Positions 9,446 through 19,575 of a stretch of DNA of 64,000 nt are shown here, one piece after another. This stretch comes from Pseudomonas anuradhapurensis. Lineage in GTDB: Bacteria > Pseudomonadota > Gammaproteobacteria > Pseudomonadales > Pseudomonadaceae. The notes under the pieces were generated by a model. That model was not told the origin of the DNA and made no database searches. It saw only the letters and a program-made list of their open reading frames with translations. How positions within the stretch are numbered: the first letter of the stretch is position 1; each line of letters begins with the position of its first letter. Both the position numbers and the translations under genes were made by a program. The stretch lies in contig NZ_CP077097.1 of the NCBI RefSeq assembly GCF_014269225.2, forward strand, positions 378,001 through 442,000, given 5' to 3'.

Positions 9446-11251
9446 ATGCCTGACTACAAAGCCCCCTTGCGTGATATCCGCTTCGTTCGTGACGAACTGC
9501 TCGGCTATGAGGCGCACTATCAGAGCCTGCCGGGTTGCCAGGACGCCACGCCCGACATGGTCGACGCGATCCTTGAAGAAGGCGCGAAGTTCTGTGAGCA
9601 GGTGCTGTCGCCGCTGAACCGTGTGGGTGACCAGGAAGGTTGCACCTGGAGCGAATCGGGCGTGAAAACCCCGACTGGCTTCAAAGAGGCCTACCAGCAG
9701 TTCGTCGAAGGCGGCTGGCCGAGCCTGGCGCATGATGTCGAGCATGGTGGCCAGGGCCTGCCGGAGTCGCTGGGCCTGGCCCTGAGCGAAATGGTCGGTG
9801 GGGCGAACTGGTCGTGGGGCATGTACCCTGGCCTGTCCCATGGCGCGATGAACACCATTTCCGCGCACGGTACCCCTGAGCAGCAGCACACCTACCTGAC
9901 CAAGCTGGTCTCTGGCGAGTGGACCGGCACCATGTGCCTGACCGAACCGCACTGCGGTACCGACCTGGGAATGCTGCGCACCAAGGCCGAGCCCCAGGCC
10001 GACGGCAGCTACAAGGTGTCGGGTACCAAGATCTTCATTTCCGCCGGTGAGCACGACATGGCCGACAACATCGTCCATATCGTCCTGGCCCGCCTGCCGG
10101 ATGCACCGGCCGGCACCAAGGGCATCTCGCTGTTCATCGTGCCGAAGTTCCTGCCTGACGCCGAAGGCGGCGTGGGTGAGCGCAACGGCGTCAGCTGCGG
10201 CTCGATCGAGCACAAGATGGGCATCCACGGCAACGCTACCTGCGTGATGAACTTCGACGGCGCCACCGGCTTCCTGATCGGCCCGGCCAACAAAGGCCTG
10301 AACTGCATGTTCACGTTCATGAACACCGCCCGGCTGGGTACCGCACTGCAAGGCCTGGCGCATGCCGAAGTGGCCTTCCAGGGCGGCCTGAAGTACGCCC
10401 GTGAGCGCCTGCAGATGCGTTCGCTGACTGGCCCGAAAGCACCGGACAAGGCGGCTGACCCGATCATCGTCCACCCCGACGTGCGTCGCATGCTGCTGAC
10501 CATGAAGGCCTTCGCCGAAGGCAACCGTGCAATGGTGTATTTCACCGCCAAGCAAGTGGACATCGTCAAGTACAGCCAGGATGAAGAGGAGCGCAAGAAG
10601 GCCGATGCCCTGCTGGCCTTCCTCACCCCGATCGCCAAGGCGTTCATGACCGAAGTCGGCTTCGAGGCCGCCAACCATGGCGTGCAGATCTACGGCGGCC
10701 ACGGTTTCATCGCCGAGTGGGGCATGGAGCAGAACGTGCGCGACAGCCGTATCTCCATGCTGTACGAAGGCACCACCGGCATCCAGGCCCTGGACCTGCT
10801 TGGCCGCAAGGTACTGATGACCCAGGGCGAAGCGCTGAAGGGCTTCACCAAGATCGTGCACAAGTTCTGCCAGGCGCAGGAAGGCAACGATGCGGTGAAG
10901 GAGTTCGTCGAACCGCTGGCGGCGCTGAACAAGGAATGGGGTGAGCTGACCATGAAAGTGGGCATGGCCGCCATGAAGGACCGTGAAGAAGTGGGCGCGG
11001 CCTCGGTCGACTACCTGATGTATTCCGGTTATGCCTGCCTGGCCTACTTCTGGGCCGACATCGCCCGCCTGGCCGCCGAGAAGCTGGCTGCCGGCACCAG
11101 CGAAGCGGCGTTCTACACCGCCAAGCTGCAGACTGCGCGCTTCTACTTCCAGCGTATCCTGCCGCGTACCCGTACCCATGTGGCAGCGATGCTGTCGGGT
11201 GCCGACAACCTGATGGCGATGGACGAGGAAAGCTTCGGCCTGTCCTACTGA
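9446..11251 (+). CDS. Acyl-CoA dehydrogenase, long (FadE-like) type
   Basis: 601 residues, an FAD flavoprotein of the extended acyl-CoA dehydrogenase family with an N-terminal extension and a C-terminal ETF-partner domain. Visible are [20 protein letters not shown] (flavin and substrate binding), the helical core and the segment [16 protein letters not shown], which contains the catalytic-base region. P. putida has a phenylacyl-CoA dehydrogenase at this locus, so substrates may include phenylalkanoyl-CoAs as well as fatty acyl-CoAs; the specificity here is inferred. It is paired with a paralogue at 12,838. Confidence 0.93.
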   Translation: MPDYKAPLRDIRFVRDELLGYEAHYQSLPGCQDATPDMVDAILEEGAKFCEQVLSPLNRVGDQEGCTWSESGVKTPTGFKEAYQQFVEGGWPSLAHDVEHGGQGLPESLGLALSEMVGGANWSWGMYPGLSHGAMNTISAHGTPEQQHTYLTKLVSGEWTGTMCLTEPHCGTDLGMLRTKAEPQADGSYKVSGTKIFISAGEHDMADNIVHIVLARLPDAPAGTKGISLFIVPKFLPDAEGGVGERNGVSCGSIEHKMGIHGNATCVMNFDGATGFLIGPANKGLNCMFTFMNTARLGTALQGLAHAEVAFQGGLKYARERLQMRSLTGPKAPDKAADPIIVHPDVRRMLLTMKAFAEGNRAMVYFTAKQVDIVKYSQDEEERKKADALLAFLTPIAKAFMTEVGFEAANHGVQIYGGHGFIAEWGMEQNVRDSRISMLYEGTTGIQALDLLGRKVLMTQGEALKGFTKIVHKFCQAQEGNDAVKEFVEPLAALNKEWGELTMKVGMAAMKDREEVGAASVDYLMYSGYACLAYFWADIARLAAEKLAAGTSEAAFYTAKLQTARFYFQRILPRTRTHVAAMLSGADNLMAMDEESFGLSY

Positions 11252-11269
11252 TTCAACAGTTGTAACTGA

Positions 11270-11304
11270 AACCCGCCTGCCTTCACCGGCAGGCGGGTTT
11301 TTTT
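11270..11304 (+). terminator. Rho-independent terminator
   Basis: A GC-rich stem ACCCGCCTGCC/GGCAGGCGGGT with a short TTCACC loop, followed by seven T residues. It lies 18 bases after the acyl-CoA dehydrogenase stop. Confidence 0.9.
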
Positions 11305-11431
11305 GTGTTTCAGGCCCGGCGCGGCCCCTTTTGCAGGGGCAGTGCCTGATTTGAAATTCAACTGTTCATGTGCACTGCCGATGAAGTATGGGCACAATGC
11401 CACCATTGATCTGCCGGGTTGGAGATTACCC

Positions 11432-12715
11432 TTGCTTCGTCTTAATGCTGTTCGCGCGAGCCACTTCCTGCCTTCGCTGATCCTGTTGCTGGCAGGCCTC
11501 GCCGCGGCTTATGTGAGAGACCTCAGTGTCTTTTTCACATCGCTGTTCAATGTCCTGCCCACCTTGGTCCTGCTGCTGGGCGGCGCCTATTGCGCGGTAT
11601 ACCGTCGCCAGCGCGAGCTGTTCCTGATGCTCACGGTGTATATCGCCTACTTTTTGCTCGACACCCAGACCGACTTCTACCGTGACCATGGTCGCGTACG
11701 CGAGGATGCGGCGTTGGTCTTCCACTTGGTGTGCCTGTTGCTGCCGGCCCTGTTCGGACTGTATGGCGCCTGGCAGGAGCGCACCCATTTGCTGCAGGAC
11801 CTGGTCGCCCGTGGCGCCGTGCTGTTTGCCGTCGGCAGCGTGGCGCTGGCCCTCGAGCAAAGCTATCCCGAAGCGCTGCTGACCTGGCTGGCAGAAATCC
11901 GTTGGCCGTCCCTGCATGGCCAGTGGATGAGCCTGATCCAGATGGTCTACCCGCTGTTCCTCGGCGTATTGATCCTGCTGGTGGTGCAGTACCTGCGCGC
12001 TCCCCGGCCGCTGCACGCCGCGTTGATCTCGGGCCTGCTGGGTATTTTCTGGATGTTGCCGCAAACCTTCATCCTGCCGTTCACCCTGAACATCATGTGC
12101 AGCCAGGTGATGCTGATGATCGCGGCTGCGGTGGCCCACGAGGCCTACCAGATGGCCTTCCGCGACGAGCTGACTGGCCTGCCGGGGCGCCGCGCGCTGA
12201 ACGAGCGCATGCAACGCCTGGGGCGCAACTACGTGATCGCCATGACCGATGTGGACCACTTCAAGAAGTTCAACGACACCCACGGCCACGATGTCGGCGA
12301 CCAGGTGCTGCGCCTGGTCGCCAGCCGCCTGTCCAAGGTGACCGGCGGTGGCCGGGCCTACCGTTATGGTGGCGAGGAGTTCGCCCTGGTGTTCGCTGGC
12401 AAGACCGCCGAAGAATGCGTGCCGCACGTGGAGGCGGTGCGCGAGGTGATCGCCAATTACGTGATGCACCTGCGCGACCAGCATAGCCGCCCGCAGGACG
12501 ATACCGCCGGGCGCCAGCGGCGTGCAGGCAGCAGCGGTGGGACGGTGTCGGTCACCATCAGCATCGGCGTAGCCGAGCGCCAGGCCGAGCATCGCAACCC
12601 CGAGGCTGTGCTGAAATCCGCCGACCAGGCGCTGTATAGCGCAAAGAGCGCAGGGCGCAATTGTGTCATGGTGCACGGGCAACAATCGCAGCGTGGCGCG
12701 GTGCGCATGGCGTGA
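11432..12715 (+). CDS. Membrane-bound diguanylate cyclase (GGDEF domain)
   Basis: 427 residues from a TTG start preceded by GGAG seven bases upstream. An ATG at 11,381 is also in frame but lacks a ribosome site. About eight hydrophobic segments occupy residues 5-245 and form an unclassified membrane sensor. The GGDEF domain follows (about 250-415) with DELTGLPGRR, DVDHFKKFNDTHGHDVGD and the active-site variant GGEEF, which is catalytically competent in other cyclases. It should make c-di-GMP. It is placed between the two acyl-CoA dehydrogenases, downstream of a terminator. Confidence 0.87.
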   Translation: MLRLNAVRASHFLPSLILLLAGLAAAYVRDLSVFFTSLFNVLPTLVLLLGGAYCAVYRRQRELFLMLTVYIAYFLLDTQTDFYRDHGRVREDAALVFHLVCLLLPALFGLYGAWQERTHLLQDLVARGAVLFAVGSVALALEQSYPEALLTWLAEIRWPSLHGQWMSLIQMVYPLFLGVLILLVVQYLRAPRPLHAALISGLLGIFWMLPQTFILPFTLNIMCSQVMLMIAAAVAHEAYQMAFRDELTGLPGRRALNERMQRLGRNYVIAMTDVDHFKKFNDTHGHDVGDQVLRLVASRLSKVTGGGRAYRYGGEEFALVFAGKTAEECVPHVEAVREVIANYVMHLRDQHSRPQDDTAGRQRRAGSSGGTVSVTISIGVAERQAEHRNPEAVLKSADQALYSAKSAGRNCVMVHGQQSQRGAVRMA

Positions 12716-12837
12716 CTGAAACTGACTGTACGGTCTGGTGATGACCCTATGTGTCGTAAAAGTTGTTCGGTTACACTGCTCGTTACCCAGTGTCGCGGTT
12801 CCCCGAGACCGCCCCGACCGACTAGCGAGAGGTTGTC

Positions 12838-14616
12838 ATGGCTGAATATAAAGCGCCCGTGCGCGACATGCGCTTCGTACTGAATGAAGTCTTCAACGTG
12901 GCCGAGCAGTGGGCGCAACTGCCCGGGTTGGCCGAGGTTGTCGATGCCGACACAGCCATGGCGGTGTTGGAAGAAGCCGGCAAGGTCACTGCCAGGTCCA
13001 TCGCGCCGCTCAGCCGCGCCGCCGATGAAGAGGGCTGCCACTGGGACAATGGTGCCGTACGCACCCCGGCCGGCTTCATCGAGGCCTACAACACCTACGC
13101 CGAGGGTGGCTGGGTGGGGGTGGGTGGCGACCCGATGTTCGGCGGCATGGGCATGCCCAAGGCCATTTCGGCCCAGGTAGAAGAAATGGTCAACGCCTCC
13201 AGCCTGGCGTTCGGCCTTTACCCGATGCTGACCGCCGGTGCCTGCCTGTCGATCAATGCCCACGCCAGTGAAGCACTGAAGGAAAAGTACCTGCCGAACA
13301 TGTACGCCGGTGTGTGGGCGGGCTCCATGTGCCTGACCGAGCCGCACGCGGGTACCGACCTGGGCATCATCCGCACCAAGGCCGAGCCACAGGCCGACGG
13401 CAGCTACAAGGTCAGCGGCACCAAGATCTTCATTACCGGGGGTGAGCACGACCTGACCGAGAACATCATCCACCTGGTGCTGGCCAAGCTGCCAGATGCA
13501 CCGGCTGGGCCGAAAGGCATTTCGCTGTTCCTGGTGCCGAAGTTCCTGGTCAATGAAGACGGCAGCCTCGGCGCGCGCAACCCGGCCACCTGCGGCTCCA
13601 TCGAGCACAAGATGGGTATCCAGGCTTCTGCCACCTGCGTGATGAACTTCGACGAAGCCGTCGGCTATCTGGTCGGCGAGCCGAACAAGGGCCTGGCGGC
13701 GATGTTCACCATGATGAACTACGAGCGCCTGGGCGTGGGTATCCAGGGCCTGGCCTCGGCCGAACGCTCCTACCAGAACGCCGTGGAATACGCCCGCGAG
13801 CGCCTGCAGAGCCGCGCCCCGACCGGGCCGCAAGCCAAGGACAAGGCCGCCGACCCGATCATCGTCCACCCGGATGTACGCCGGATGTTGCTGACCATGA
13901 AGGCACTGATCGAAGGTGGCCGAGCCTTCTCCACCTACGTGGCCATGCAGCTGGACAGTGCCAAGTACAGCGAGGACGCTGGCGTGCGCAAGCGCAGCGA
14001 GGAGCTGGTGGCATTGCTGACGCCGGTAGCCAAGGCCTTCCTCACCGACCTTGGCCTGGAGTGCGCGGTGCACGGCCAGCAGGTGTTCGGCGGGCATGGC
14101 TACATTCGCGAGTGGGGGCAGGAGCAGTTGGTCCGCGATGTGCGTATCACGCAGATCTACGAAGGCACCAATGGCATCCAGGCCCTGGACCTGATGGGGC
14201 GCAAGGTGGTGGCCAGTGGTGGCGCGTACTACCGCCTGTTCTCCGACGAGATTCGCCAGTTCATTGCCAGTGCAGGTAGCCAGCTGGAGGAATTTGCCAA
14301 GCCGCTGGCGGCCAGCCTCGACCAGCTCGACGGGCTGACCGAATGGGTGCTGGAACAGGCCAAGGGCAACCCGAATGAAATCGGCGCGGCTTCGGTCGAG
14401 TACTTGCACGCCTTTGGCTACGTGGCCTACGCCTACATGTGGGCGTTGATGGCGCGGGCGGCGCAGGCCGGTGACGGGGATGAGGCGTTCTACGCGGGTA
14501 AGCTGGGTACGGCGCGCTTCTACTTTGCGCGGTTGCTGCCACGGGTGGATTCGCTGGTGGCTGCGGTGAAGGCGGGCAGTGAATCGCTGTACCTGCTGGA
14601 TGCTGAGCAGTTTTGA
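12838..14616 (+). CDS. Acyl-CoA dehydrogenase, long (FadE-like) type, paralogue
   Basis: 592 residues and clearly homologous along its length to the protein at 9,446: both share starts of the form YKAP(L/V)RD(I/M)RFV, the CLTEPHxGTDLG block and YEGTxGIQALDL. It catalyses alpha,beta-desaturation of acyl-CoAs with FAD and passes electrons to ETF. The ATG at 12,838 follows GAGAGGTTGTC. No PsrA-type operator like that of the first copy is evident, so the two may respond to different signals. Confidence 0.93.
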   Translation: MAEYKAPVRDMRFVLNEVFNVAEQWAQLPGLAEVVDADTAMAVLEEAGKVTARSIAPLSRAADEEGCHWDNGAVRTPAGFIEAYNTYAEGGWVGVGGDPMFGGMGMPKAISAQVEEMVNASSLAFGLYPMLTAGACLSINAHASEALKEKYLPNMYAGVWAGSMCLTEPHAGTDLGIIRTKAEPQADGSYKVSGTKIFITGGEHDLTENIIHLVLAKLPDAPAGPKGISLFLVPKFLVNEDGSLGARNPATCGSIEHKMGIQASATCVMNFDEAVGYLVGEPNKGLAAMFTMMNYERLGVGIQGLASAERSYQNAVEYARERLQSRAPTGPQAKDKAADPIIVHPDVRRMLLTMKALIEGGRAFSTYVAMQLDSAKYSEDAGVRKRSEELVALLTPVAKAFLTDLGLECAVHGQQVFGGHGYIREWGQEQLVRDVRITQIYEGTNGIQALDLMGRKVVASGGAYYRLFSDEIRQFIASAGSQLEEFAKPLAASLDQLDGLTEWVLEQAKGNPNEIGAASVEYLHAFGYVAYAYMWALMARAAQAGDGDEAFYAGKLGTARFYFARLLPRVDSLVAAVKAGSESLYLLDAEQF

Positions 14617-14675
14617 CAGGTTATGGGGCCGCGCAGCGGCCTCGATTCCCAACCGGCATGCGAAAAATCTGCTCG

Positions 14676-14693
14676 TGTAAGCTTTTTCCTACA
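14676..14693 (+). promoter_or_regulatory. GacA upstream activating sequence of rsmY
   Basis: TGTAAG-CTTTTT-CCTACA matches the GacA box TGTAAG-N6-CTTACA except for one base in the right arm. It lies about 58 bases before the predicted rsmY start, the normal distance. A -10 TAATCT is at 14,739-14,744, and there is no good -35, as expected for an activator-dependent promoter. Confidence 0.85.
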
Positions 14694-14751
14694 TGACGTG
14701 GTGACTTTTCACCACTGTTCTCACATTGGATCCACGGTTAATCTTTCCCAC

Positions 14752-14881
14752 ATGGACGTTGCGCAGGAAGCGCAAAGTACAGATCACGGAAGACAACGAA
14801 GGAACACCTGCCAGGATGGCGGGGCGATACGGATGTCACAGGGAAACAGTCTGGAAAACCCCGCTTAGGCGGGGTTTTCTT
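14752..14881 (+). ncRNA. rsmY: RsmY small regulatory RNA
   Basis: A transcript of about 130 nt predicted from a GacA box, a -10 element and a strong terminator (ACCCCGC-TTAG-GCGGGGT plus T-run, 14,857-14,880). It contains about eight GGA motifs (near 14,754, 14,766, 14,788, 14,800, 14,813, 14,831, 14,842 and 14,853). The 5' hairpin TTGCGCAGGAAGCGCAAAG is the hallmark of RsmY and presents GGA in its loop. RsmY titrates the CsrA-family proteins RsmA/RsmE and relieves translational repression. The start is set from the -10 and is accurate to a few bases. Confidence 0.9.
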
Positions 14882-14896
14882 TGTGCCCGCGTTTTC

Positions 14897-15820
14897 TCAG
14901 GCGAGCACATCCAGTGGCGATGCCCCCACCAGGCGGGCGTCGGTTTCTTCCTCCAGCAGCGTGCGCAGCAGCTCCACCGAGGCCTGCTGGCGCTGGGCAT
15001 CGCGAAACACCAAGCCCACCTTCAGCGGCACGCGCGGCTCGCTCAAAGGCTTCCACAACAACGCCTGGTCATCCTCGGCGGCCTCCTTGGCCCGGCCCGG
15101 CAGGATGGTCGCCAACGCCGTGTGGGCCAGGCTGTCGAGTATTCCGGCCATGTTGTTCATTTCCGCCTGTACCTGCGGCCGACGCCCCTGGCTGGCCAGC
15201 TGCGCCTGCCAGATCTGGCGGATCTGGAATTCTTCGCCCAGCATCAGCATGGGCAGCTCGGCGGCCTGGCGGATGGATACCTTCTTGAAGTCCTTCAGCG
15301 GGTGCGTCGCGGGGATGACCAACTGCAGCTCATCTTCGTACAGCAACAGGCCATGCAGCCCCGGCTGGCGTGGCGGCAGGTAACTGATGCCGATGTCCAG
15401 GCTGCCGTTGAGCAGGCGCCGCTCGATTTCCAGCCCCGACAATTCGTAGATCTGCACCACAAGGTGCGGCTGTGCCCTGCGCAGGCGTTCGAGCAGTTGT
15501 GGTACGAGGCTGGGGCGCACGGTCTGCAGCACGCCGATGGCCAGGGTGCGCAACGACTGGCCCTTGAAGTTGCGCATCGCCTCGTGGGCGCGCTGCAGGC
15601 CGTCGAGCAGCGGCAGGGCATGGTTGTACAGGGTATGCGCAGCCAGGGTCGGCAGCAGGCGCTTGTTGCTGCGCTCGAACAGGCTCAGGTCGAGGCTGTG
15701 CTCCAGCTGGCGGATCTGTTGCGACAGCGCCGGCTGGGACAGTGACAGGCGTTCGGCGGCACGGCCCACGTGCCCCTCTTCATACACCGCGACGAAATAA
15801 CGCAGTTGGCGGAAATCCAT
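14897..15820 (-). CDS. LysR-family transcriptional regulator
   Basis: 307 residues. The N-terminal winged HTH (1-60) reads MDFRQLRYFVAVYEEGHVGR then AAERLSLSQPALSQQIRQLE, and the C-terminal type 2 periplasmic-binding effector domain runs from about 90 to 300. The closest recognisable subgroup is CynR/CbbR-like, but the effector is unknown. It is divergent from the aminotransferase at 16,031, which is its most likely target. The 210-base gap should hold its operator. Confidence 0.88.
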   Translation of the reverse strand: MDFRQLRYFVAVYEEGHVGRAAERLSLSQPALSQQIRQLEHSLDLSLFERSNKRLLPTLAAHTLYNHALPLLDGLQRAHEAMRNFKGQSLRTLAIGVLQTVRPSLVPQLLERLRRAQPHLVVQIYELSGLEIERRLLNGSLDIGISYLPPRQPGLHGLLLYEDELQLVIPATHPLKDFKKVSIRQAAELPMLMLGEEFQIRQIWQAQLASQGRRPQVQAEMNNMAGILDSLAHTALATILPGRAKEAAEDDQALLWKPLSEPRVPLKVGLVFRDAQRQQASVELLRTLLEEETDARLVGASPLDVLA

Positions 15821-15911
15821 AAGTGATACTTATCGAAAATGCTGGAAAAACGAAATGGCCGAAACCCCCTGCGAGGCCTAGTCTATCGCTGTATTCCAAA
15901 GGGTTACAGCG

Positions 15912-16030
15912 ATGAATGAATCGATTGTTACCCCGGATGAAAAACACTTTTGATAGGAAAGGCAAAATATCGAGTGGCGGCAAGCAGACCGCACCGACAA
16001 CGCCTTCTACCGTGATTGGTTGGAGCCCTG
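15912..16030 (+). other. Possible leader ORF and open remnant before the aminotransferase
   Basis: A 13-codon ORF (MNESIVTPDEKHF) runs from 15,912 to TGA at 15,951. After TGA-TAG the same frame opens again for 23 codons and ends WRQADRTDNAFYRDWLEP at a TGA that overlaps the aminotransferase ATG (TGATGA at 16,028-16,033). The protein-like composition suggests a decayed or unusually translated small gene. There is no ribosome site or start codon for the second part. Confidence 0.25.
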
Positions 16031-17311
16031 ATGAACCTGTTCAAGCTGCGCCGCCCGGCCCTCTCCGCCGTCGCCGAGCCCAAGCGTGCGCCGGTGATCG
16101 TGCCGGAAGCGCCGCAGCTGTCGCATGAGCGACTGATGCCTGGCAGCGAACGCGCCGCGCAGGTATTCGTACGTGGCCAGGGTTCCTGGCTGTGGGACAA
16201 CGACGGGCATGCCTACCTGGACTTCACCCAGGGCGGCGCGGTCAACAGCCTGGGGCACAGCCCCAGCGTGCTGGTCAAGGCACTGGGCAACCAGGCCCAG
16301 GCGCTGATCAACCCGGGTTCGGGTTTCCGCAGCCGTGGTTTGCTGGAGTTGGCCGACCGCCTGTGCCAGAGCACCGGCAGCGACCAGGCCTACCTGCTCA
16401 ACAGCGGTGCCGAAGCGTGCGAGGGCGCGATCAAGCTGGCGCGCAAGTGGGGTCAGCTGCACCGCAACGGCGCCTATCACATCATCACCGCCAGCCAGGC
16501 GTGCCACGGCCGTAGCCTGGGGGCGCTGTCGGCATCCGACCCACTGCCGTGCAATCGTTGCGAGCCCGGCCTCCCCGGCTTCAGCAAGGTGCCGTTCAAC
16601 GACCTGGCGGCGCTGCACGCCGAGGTCAACTCACGCACCGTGGCGATCATGCTGGAGCCGATCCAGGGCGAGGCGGGTGTCATCCCGGCGACGCAGGAAT
16701 ACCTCAAGGGGGTGGAAACCCTCTGCCGCGAGCTGGGCATCCTGCTGATCCTCGACGAAGTGCAGACCGGCATCGGCCGCTGTGGTGCGCTGCTGGCCGA
16801 AGAAAGCTATGGCGTGCGTGCCGACATCGTCACCTTGGGCAAAGGCCTGGGGGGCGGTGTGCCACTGGCAGCGTTGCTGGCCCGGGGCACGGCGTGCTGC
16901 GCCGAACCTGGCGAACTGCAGGGTAGCCACCATGGCAATGCGCTGATGTGTGCCGCAGGCCTGGCTGTGCTGGACGCCGTGCAGGAGCCTGGCTTCTTTG
17001 CCCAAGTGCAGGACAACGGGCGCCACCTGCGCGAAGGCCTGAGCCGCCTGGCCGGGCGTTACGGCCAAGGGGAAGTGCGCGGGCAGGGTCTGCTGTGGGC
17101 ACTGCAGCTGAAAGAGAGCCTGGCCCAGGAGCTGGTGAGTGCAGCCCTGCACGAAGGCCTGCTGCTCAGTGCGCCACAGGCGGATGTGGTGCGCTTCTCG
17201 CCGGCCCTGACCGTGAGCAAGGGCAACATCGACGAAATGCTGCTGCGCCTGGCCCGCGCCTTTGCCCGCCTGCACGCCCGCCAGCAGGCGCGCCGGGAAA
17301 TGCCGGCATAG
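16031..17311 (+). CDS. Class III PLP-dependent aminotransferase
   Basis: 426 residues, related to acetylornithine, GABA and omega-amino-acid aminotransferases. Visible are NSGAEACEGAIKLARKW (phosphate cup), the diagnostic ILDEVQTGIGR with the PLP-nitrogen aspartate, and VTLGKGLGGGVPLAAL with the Schiff-base lysine. The cofactor and fold are certain. The substrate is not; automatic names such as acetylornithine aminotransferase should be treated as class labels. The ATG at 16,031 follows GGAG. It is probably controlled by the divergent LysR protein. Confidence 0.88.
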   Translation: MNLFKLRRPALSAVAEPKRAPVIVPEAPQLSHERLMPGSERAAQVFVRGQGSWLWDNDGHAYLDFTQGGAVNSLGHSPSVLVKALGNQAQALINPGSGFRSRGLLELADRLCQSTGSDQAYLLNSGAEACEGAIKLARKWGQLHRNGAYHIITASQACHGRSLGALSASDPLPCNRCEPGLPGFSKVPFNDLAALHAEVNSRTVAIMLEPIQGEAGVIPATQEYLKGVETLCRELGILLILDEVQTGIGRCGALLAEESYGVRADIVTLGKGLGGGVPLAALLARGTACCAEPGELQGSHHGNALMCAAGLAVLDAVQEPGFFAQVQDNGRHLREGLSRLAGRYGQGEVRGQGLLWALQLKESLAQELVSAALHEGLLLSAPQADVVRFSPALTVSKGNIDEMLLRLARAFARLHARQQARREMPA

Positions 17312-17463
17312 CGGGTTGGCGAAACCGAGAATTCTACGAACCGTCTGGCGTTCCTGCGCATCGCCCCTGGCCTGTTTCATTCGGCCCGGGGCGTTTTTTT
17401 TGCGCGTGGAACCTCTGTGGCGAGAGGCTAGTCTGTGAGGTAACCCCTTCAGGAGAGACTCGC

Positions 17464-17622
17464 ATGGACTTCATACGCATCATCATCGCCATCATCCTGC
17501 CGCCGCTGGGGGTGTTCCTGCAGGTGGGGTTCGGCGGGGCGTTCTGGCTGAACATTCTGCTGACCCTGCTGGGTTACATTCCGGGGATCGTGCACGCGGT
17601 GTACATCATCGCCAAGCGCTGA
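17464..17622 (+). CDS. Pmp3/YqaE-family membrane peptide
   Basis: 52 residues with two transmembrane segments (about 4-24 and 29-49). The family pattern IIAIILPPLGVFLQVG, then WLNILLTLLGYIPGIVHAVY, is fully conserved. In other organisms these proteolipids affect membrane potential and salt or cold tolerance; no specific function is known in Pseudomonas. The ATG at 17,464 follows AGGAGAG. Confidence 0.93.
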   Translation: MDFIRIIIAIILPPLGVFLQVGFGGAFWLNILLTLLGYIPGIVHAVYIIAKR

Positions 17623-17633
17623 GTCCTTCTGGG

Positions 17634-17746
17634 GCTGCTTTGCAGCCCATCGCGACACAAGGCCGCTCCTACAGGTGCATGCCCTATTCGGATTCACGCG
17701 ATCCCTGTAGGAGCGGCCTTGTGTCGCGATGGGCCGCAAAGCGGCC
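17634..17746. repeat. REP pair (REPIN)
   Basis: Two inverted units on CGACACAAGGCCGCTCCTAC and GTAGGAGCGGCCTTGTGTCG with flanking hairpins (GGGGCTGCTTTGCAGCCC and GGGCCGCAAAGCGGCCC). It is nearly identical to the pair at 88-209 and separates convergent genes. Confidence 0.9.
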
Positions 17747-17754
17747 CTCGAATC

Positions 17755-19575
17755 TCACCCCCCCAACACCCGACAATAGAACTTCCACTCTTCTTCCAGC
17801 GCGTGCGCCAGGTTCTCGGCCTTGCGGAACCCGTGCCGCTCGCCTGCATAGAAGTGCCCTTCGGCCTCGATCCCGTTGGCCTGTAACGCCGCTAGCATCG
17901 AGCGCGTCTGCTCCGGCACCACCACCGCATCCAGTTCGCCCTGGAAGAAAATCACCGGCACCCCGATCTGCCCGGCATGCAGCAGTGGCGTGCGCTGGCG
18001 GTAGCGCTCGGCGTCATGCTGCGGGTCACCGATCAGCCAGTCCAGGTAGTCGCCCTCGAACTTGTGCGTGGCCCGGCCAAGCGCCAGCGGGTCGCTGACC
18101 CCGTACAGGCTGGCACCGGCGCGGAATACATCATGAAATGCCAGGGCGCATAGCGTGGTATAGCCGCCAGCGCTACCGCCGCGAATGAACGCCTTGCTGC
18201 GGTCGATCAAGCCACGTGCCGCCAGGTGTTCGACAGCCGCACAGGCATCGGCCACGTCGCTTTCTCCCCAGCGCAGGTGCAAGGCCTGACGGTATTCCCG
18301 ACCGTAGCCGGTGCTGCCCCGGTAATTGAGGTCGGCTACGGCGAAGCCGCGCTGGGTCCAGTACTGCACGCGCGTGTCGAGTACCGGATAACACGCCGAG
18401 GTCGGCCCGCCATGGATGAACACCACCAGCGGCGTGGCCCCTTGCGAGCGCGCTGCCGGATAGAAAAAACCGTGCGCCTGGTGGCCGTCACTGCCATAGT
18501 CGATCGGCTGCGGCAGGCTGATATGCGTGGCTGCAAGCACTTGCGCGCCACCAGCCAGAACGCTGACCTGGTGGTTGTTGCGGTCGATGCTGATGACTGC
18601 CGGCGGACTTATCGGCGAGGCGGCTATGGCGTACAGGTGGTCGGCATCCATGGCCAGGCTGCGAAAGCGCGTATAGGCACTGGCGAATCGCTCCAGGCCA
18701 TCGACGGTGCGTAGCCCCAATTGCCCAAAGCCGTCTTCGAACCAGCTGGCCAGGTAACTCTGCTGCCCCAATGCCAACCAGGTGCTCGCGCCCAATTGCC
18801 AGGGGGCGGCGGCATGGTCCGCCGGCTCGGCAGGCAGCGCCTGCCAACCACCATCAAGCTCACCCCAGGGCTGCCAGAAGCCGTTACGGTCGGACAGGCA
18901 ATAAAGCCGGCCTTGGGCATCGAAGCGTGGCTGCTGCAGTGACTCGTCGGCACCGGCCACATACTGCGCGGGCCCCCATTGGCCGCTGTTGTCGCGCGTG
19001 CGGCACATCAGCCGGGTGACCGTCCAGGGCTGCGCCGGGCGGTCCCACTCGATCCACGCCAGGCGCTGGCCATCGGCACTCACGGTGGGCGAGGCGTAGA
19101 AGTCGGCGCCTTCGGCAAGCACCTGCCGGCTTCGTTCCGCCAGGGCAACCAGTCGATGCTCGACCCGTTCGCCATGCCGCTCTTCGACCGCCAGCACCAG
19201 GCCGGCGTGCCACTGCAGGTCGCCGTAGCGGCAATTCGCGTCGTGGCTCAGAGGCCGTGGCGCTGCTGCTGCCAGGCCCTGGGTGTAGACCTGCTGGTCC
19301 TTTTCGTTGACGAACAGCAGTCCGTCGCCGCCCAGGCAGAAACTCCCCCCACCGTACTCATAGACCCGGCTGCGCACGCTGAAACCATCAGGTGTCAGGC
19401 AGCGGGCCTGCTGGTGCTGCCAATGCCAGATGCGGCACGCGCCATCGGCGGGGCGGAACTCGTTCCAGAACAGCCCGGCAGCGCTGACCTTGAGTTCGGC
19501 GAAGTCTGTGCCGGCCGCGACTGCCTGAGCCGCACTGAATTCAGCCGCGGGCGATGACACGGGAGTTTCGCTCAT
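17755..19575 (-). CDS. S9 family peptidase of the pqq cluster
   Basis: 606 residues: an N-terminal beta-propeller-like region and a C-terminal alpha/beta hydrolase domain (about 370-605). The nucleophile elbow is [10 protein letters not shown]; the aspartate sits in [13 protein letters not shown] and the histidine in [10 protein letters not shown]. It overlaps the 3' end of pqqE by 35 bases. Linked S9 peptidases are common beside pseudomonad pqq genes (sometimes called pqqM). A role in PqqA processing is possible but unproven. Confidence 0.88.
   Translation of the reverse strand: MSETPVSSPAAEFSAAQAVAAGTDFAELKVSAAGLFWNEFRPADGACRIWHWQHQQARCLTPDGFSVRSRVYEYGGGSFCLGGDGLLFVNEKDQQVYTQGLAAAAPRPLSHDANCRYGDLQWHAGLVLAVEERHGERVEHRLVALAERSRQVLAEGADFYASPTVSADGQRLAWIEWDRPAQPWTVTRLMCRTRDNSGQWGPAQYVAGADESLQQPRFDAQGRLYCLSDRNGFWQPWGELDGGWQALPAEPADHAAAPWQLGASTWLALGQQSYLASWFEDGFGQLGLRTVDGLERFASAYTRFRSLAMDADHLYAIAASPISPPAVISIDRNNHQVSVLAGGAQVLAATHISLPQPIDYGSDGHQAHGFFYPAARSQGATPLVVFIHGGPTSACYPVLDTRVQYWTQRGFAVADLNYRGSTGYGREYRQALHLRWGESDVADACAAVEHLAARGLIDRSKAFIRGGSAGGYTTLCALAFHDVFRAGASLYGVSDPLALGRATHKFEGDYLDWLIGDPQHDAERYRQRTPLLHAGQIGVPVIFFQGELDAVVVPEQTRSMLAALQANGIEAEGHFYAGERHGFRKAENLAHALEEEWKFYCRVLGG

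Noticed and set aside
9188..11179. Long minus-strand open frame of 663 codons opposite the first acyl-CoA dehydrogenase
   Set aside because: It is the antisense shadow of a GC-rich gene. It has no family motif or ribosome site, and the plus-strand protein is complete.
11303..11431. Upstream extension of the diguanylate cyclase from a TTG at 11,303
   Set aside because: It would start within the preceding terminator and lacks a ribosome site. The TTG at 11,432 has GGAG at correct spacing.
12457..14652. Minus-strand open frame of 731 codons opposite the second acyl-CoA dehydrogenase
   Set aside because: Antisense shadow. Its composition (His, Gln, Val rich) is typical of the reverse frame of a high-GC gene.
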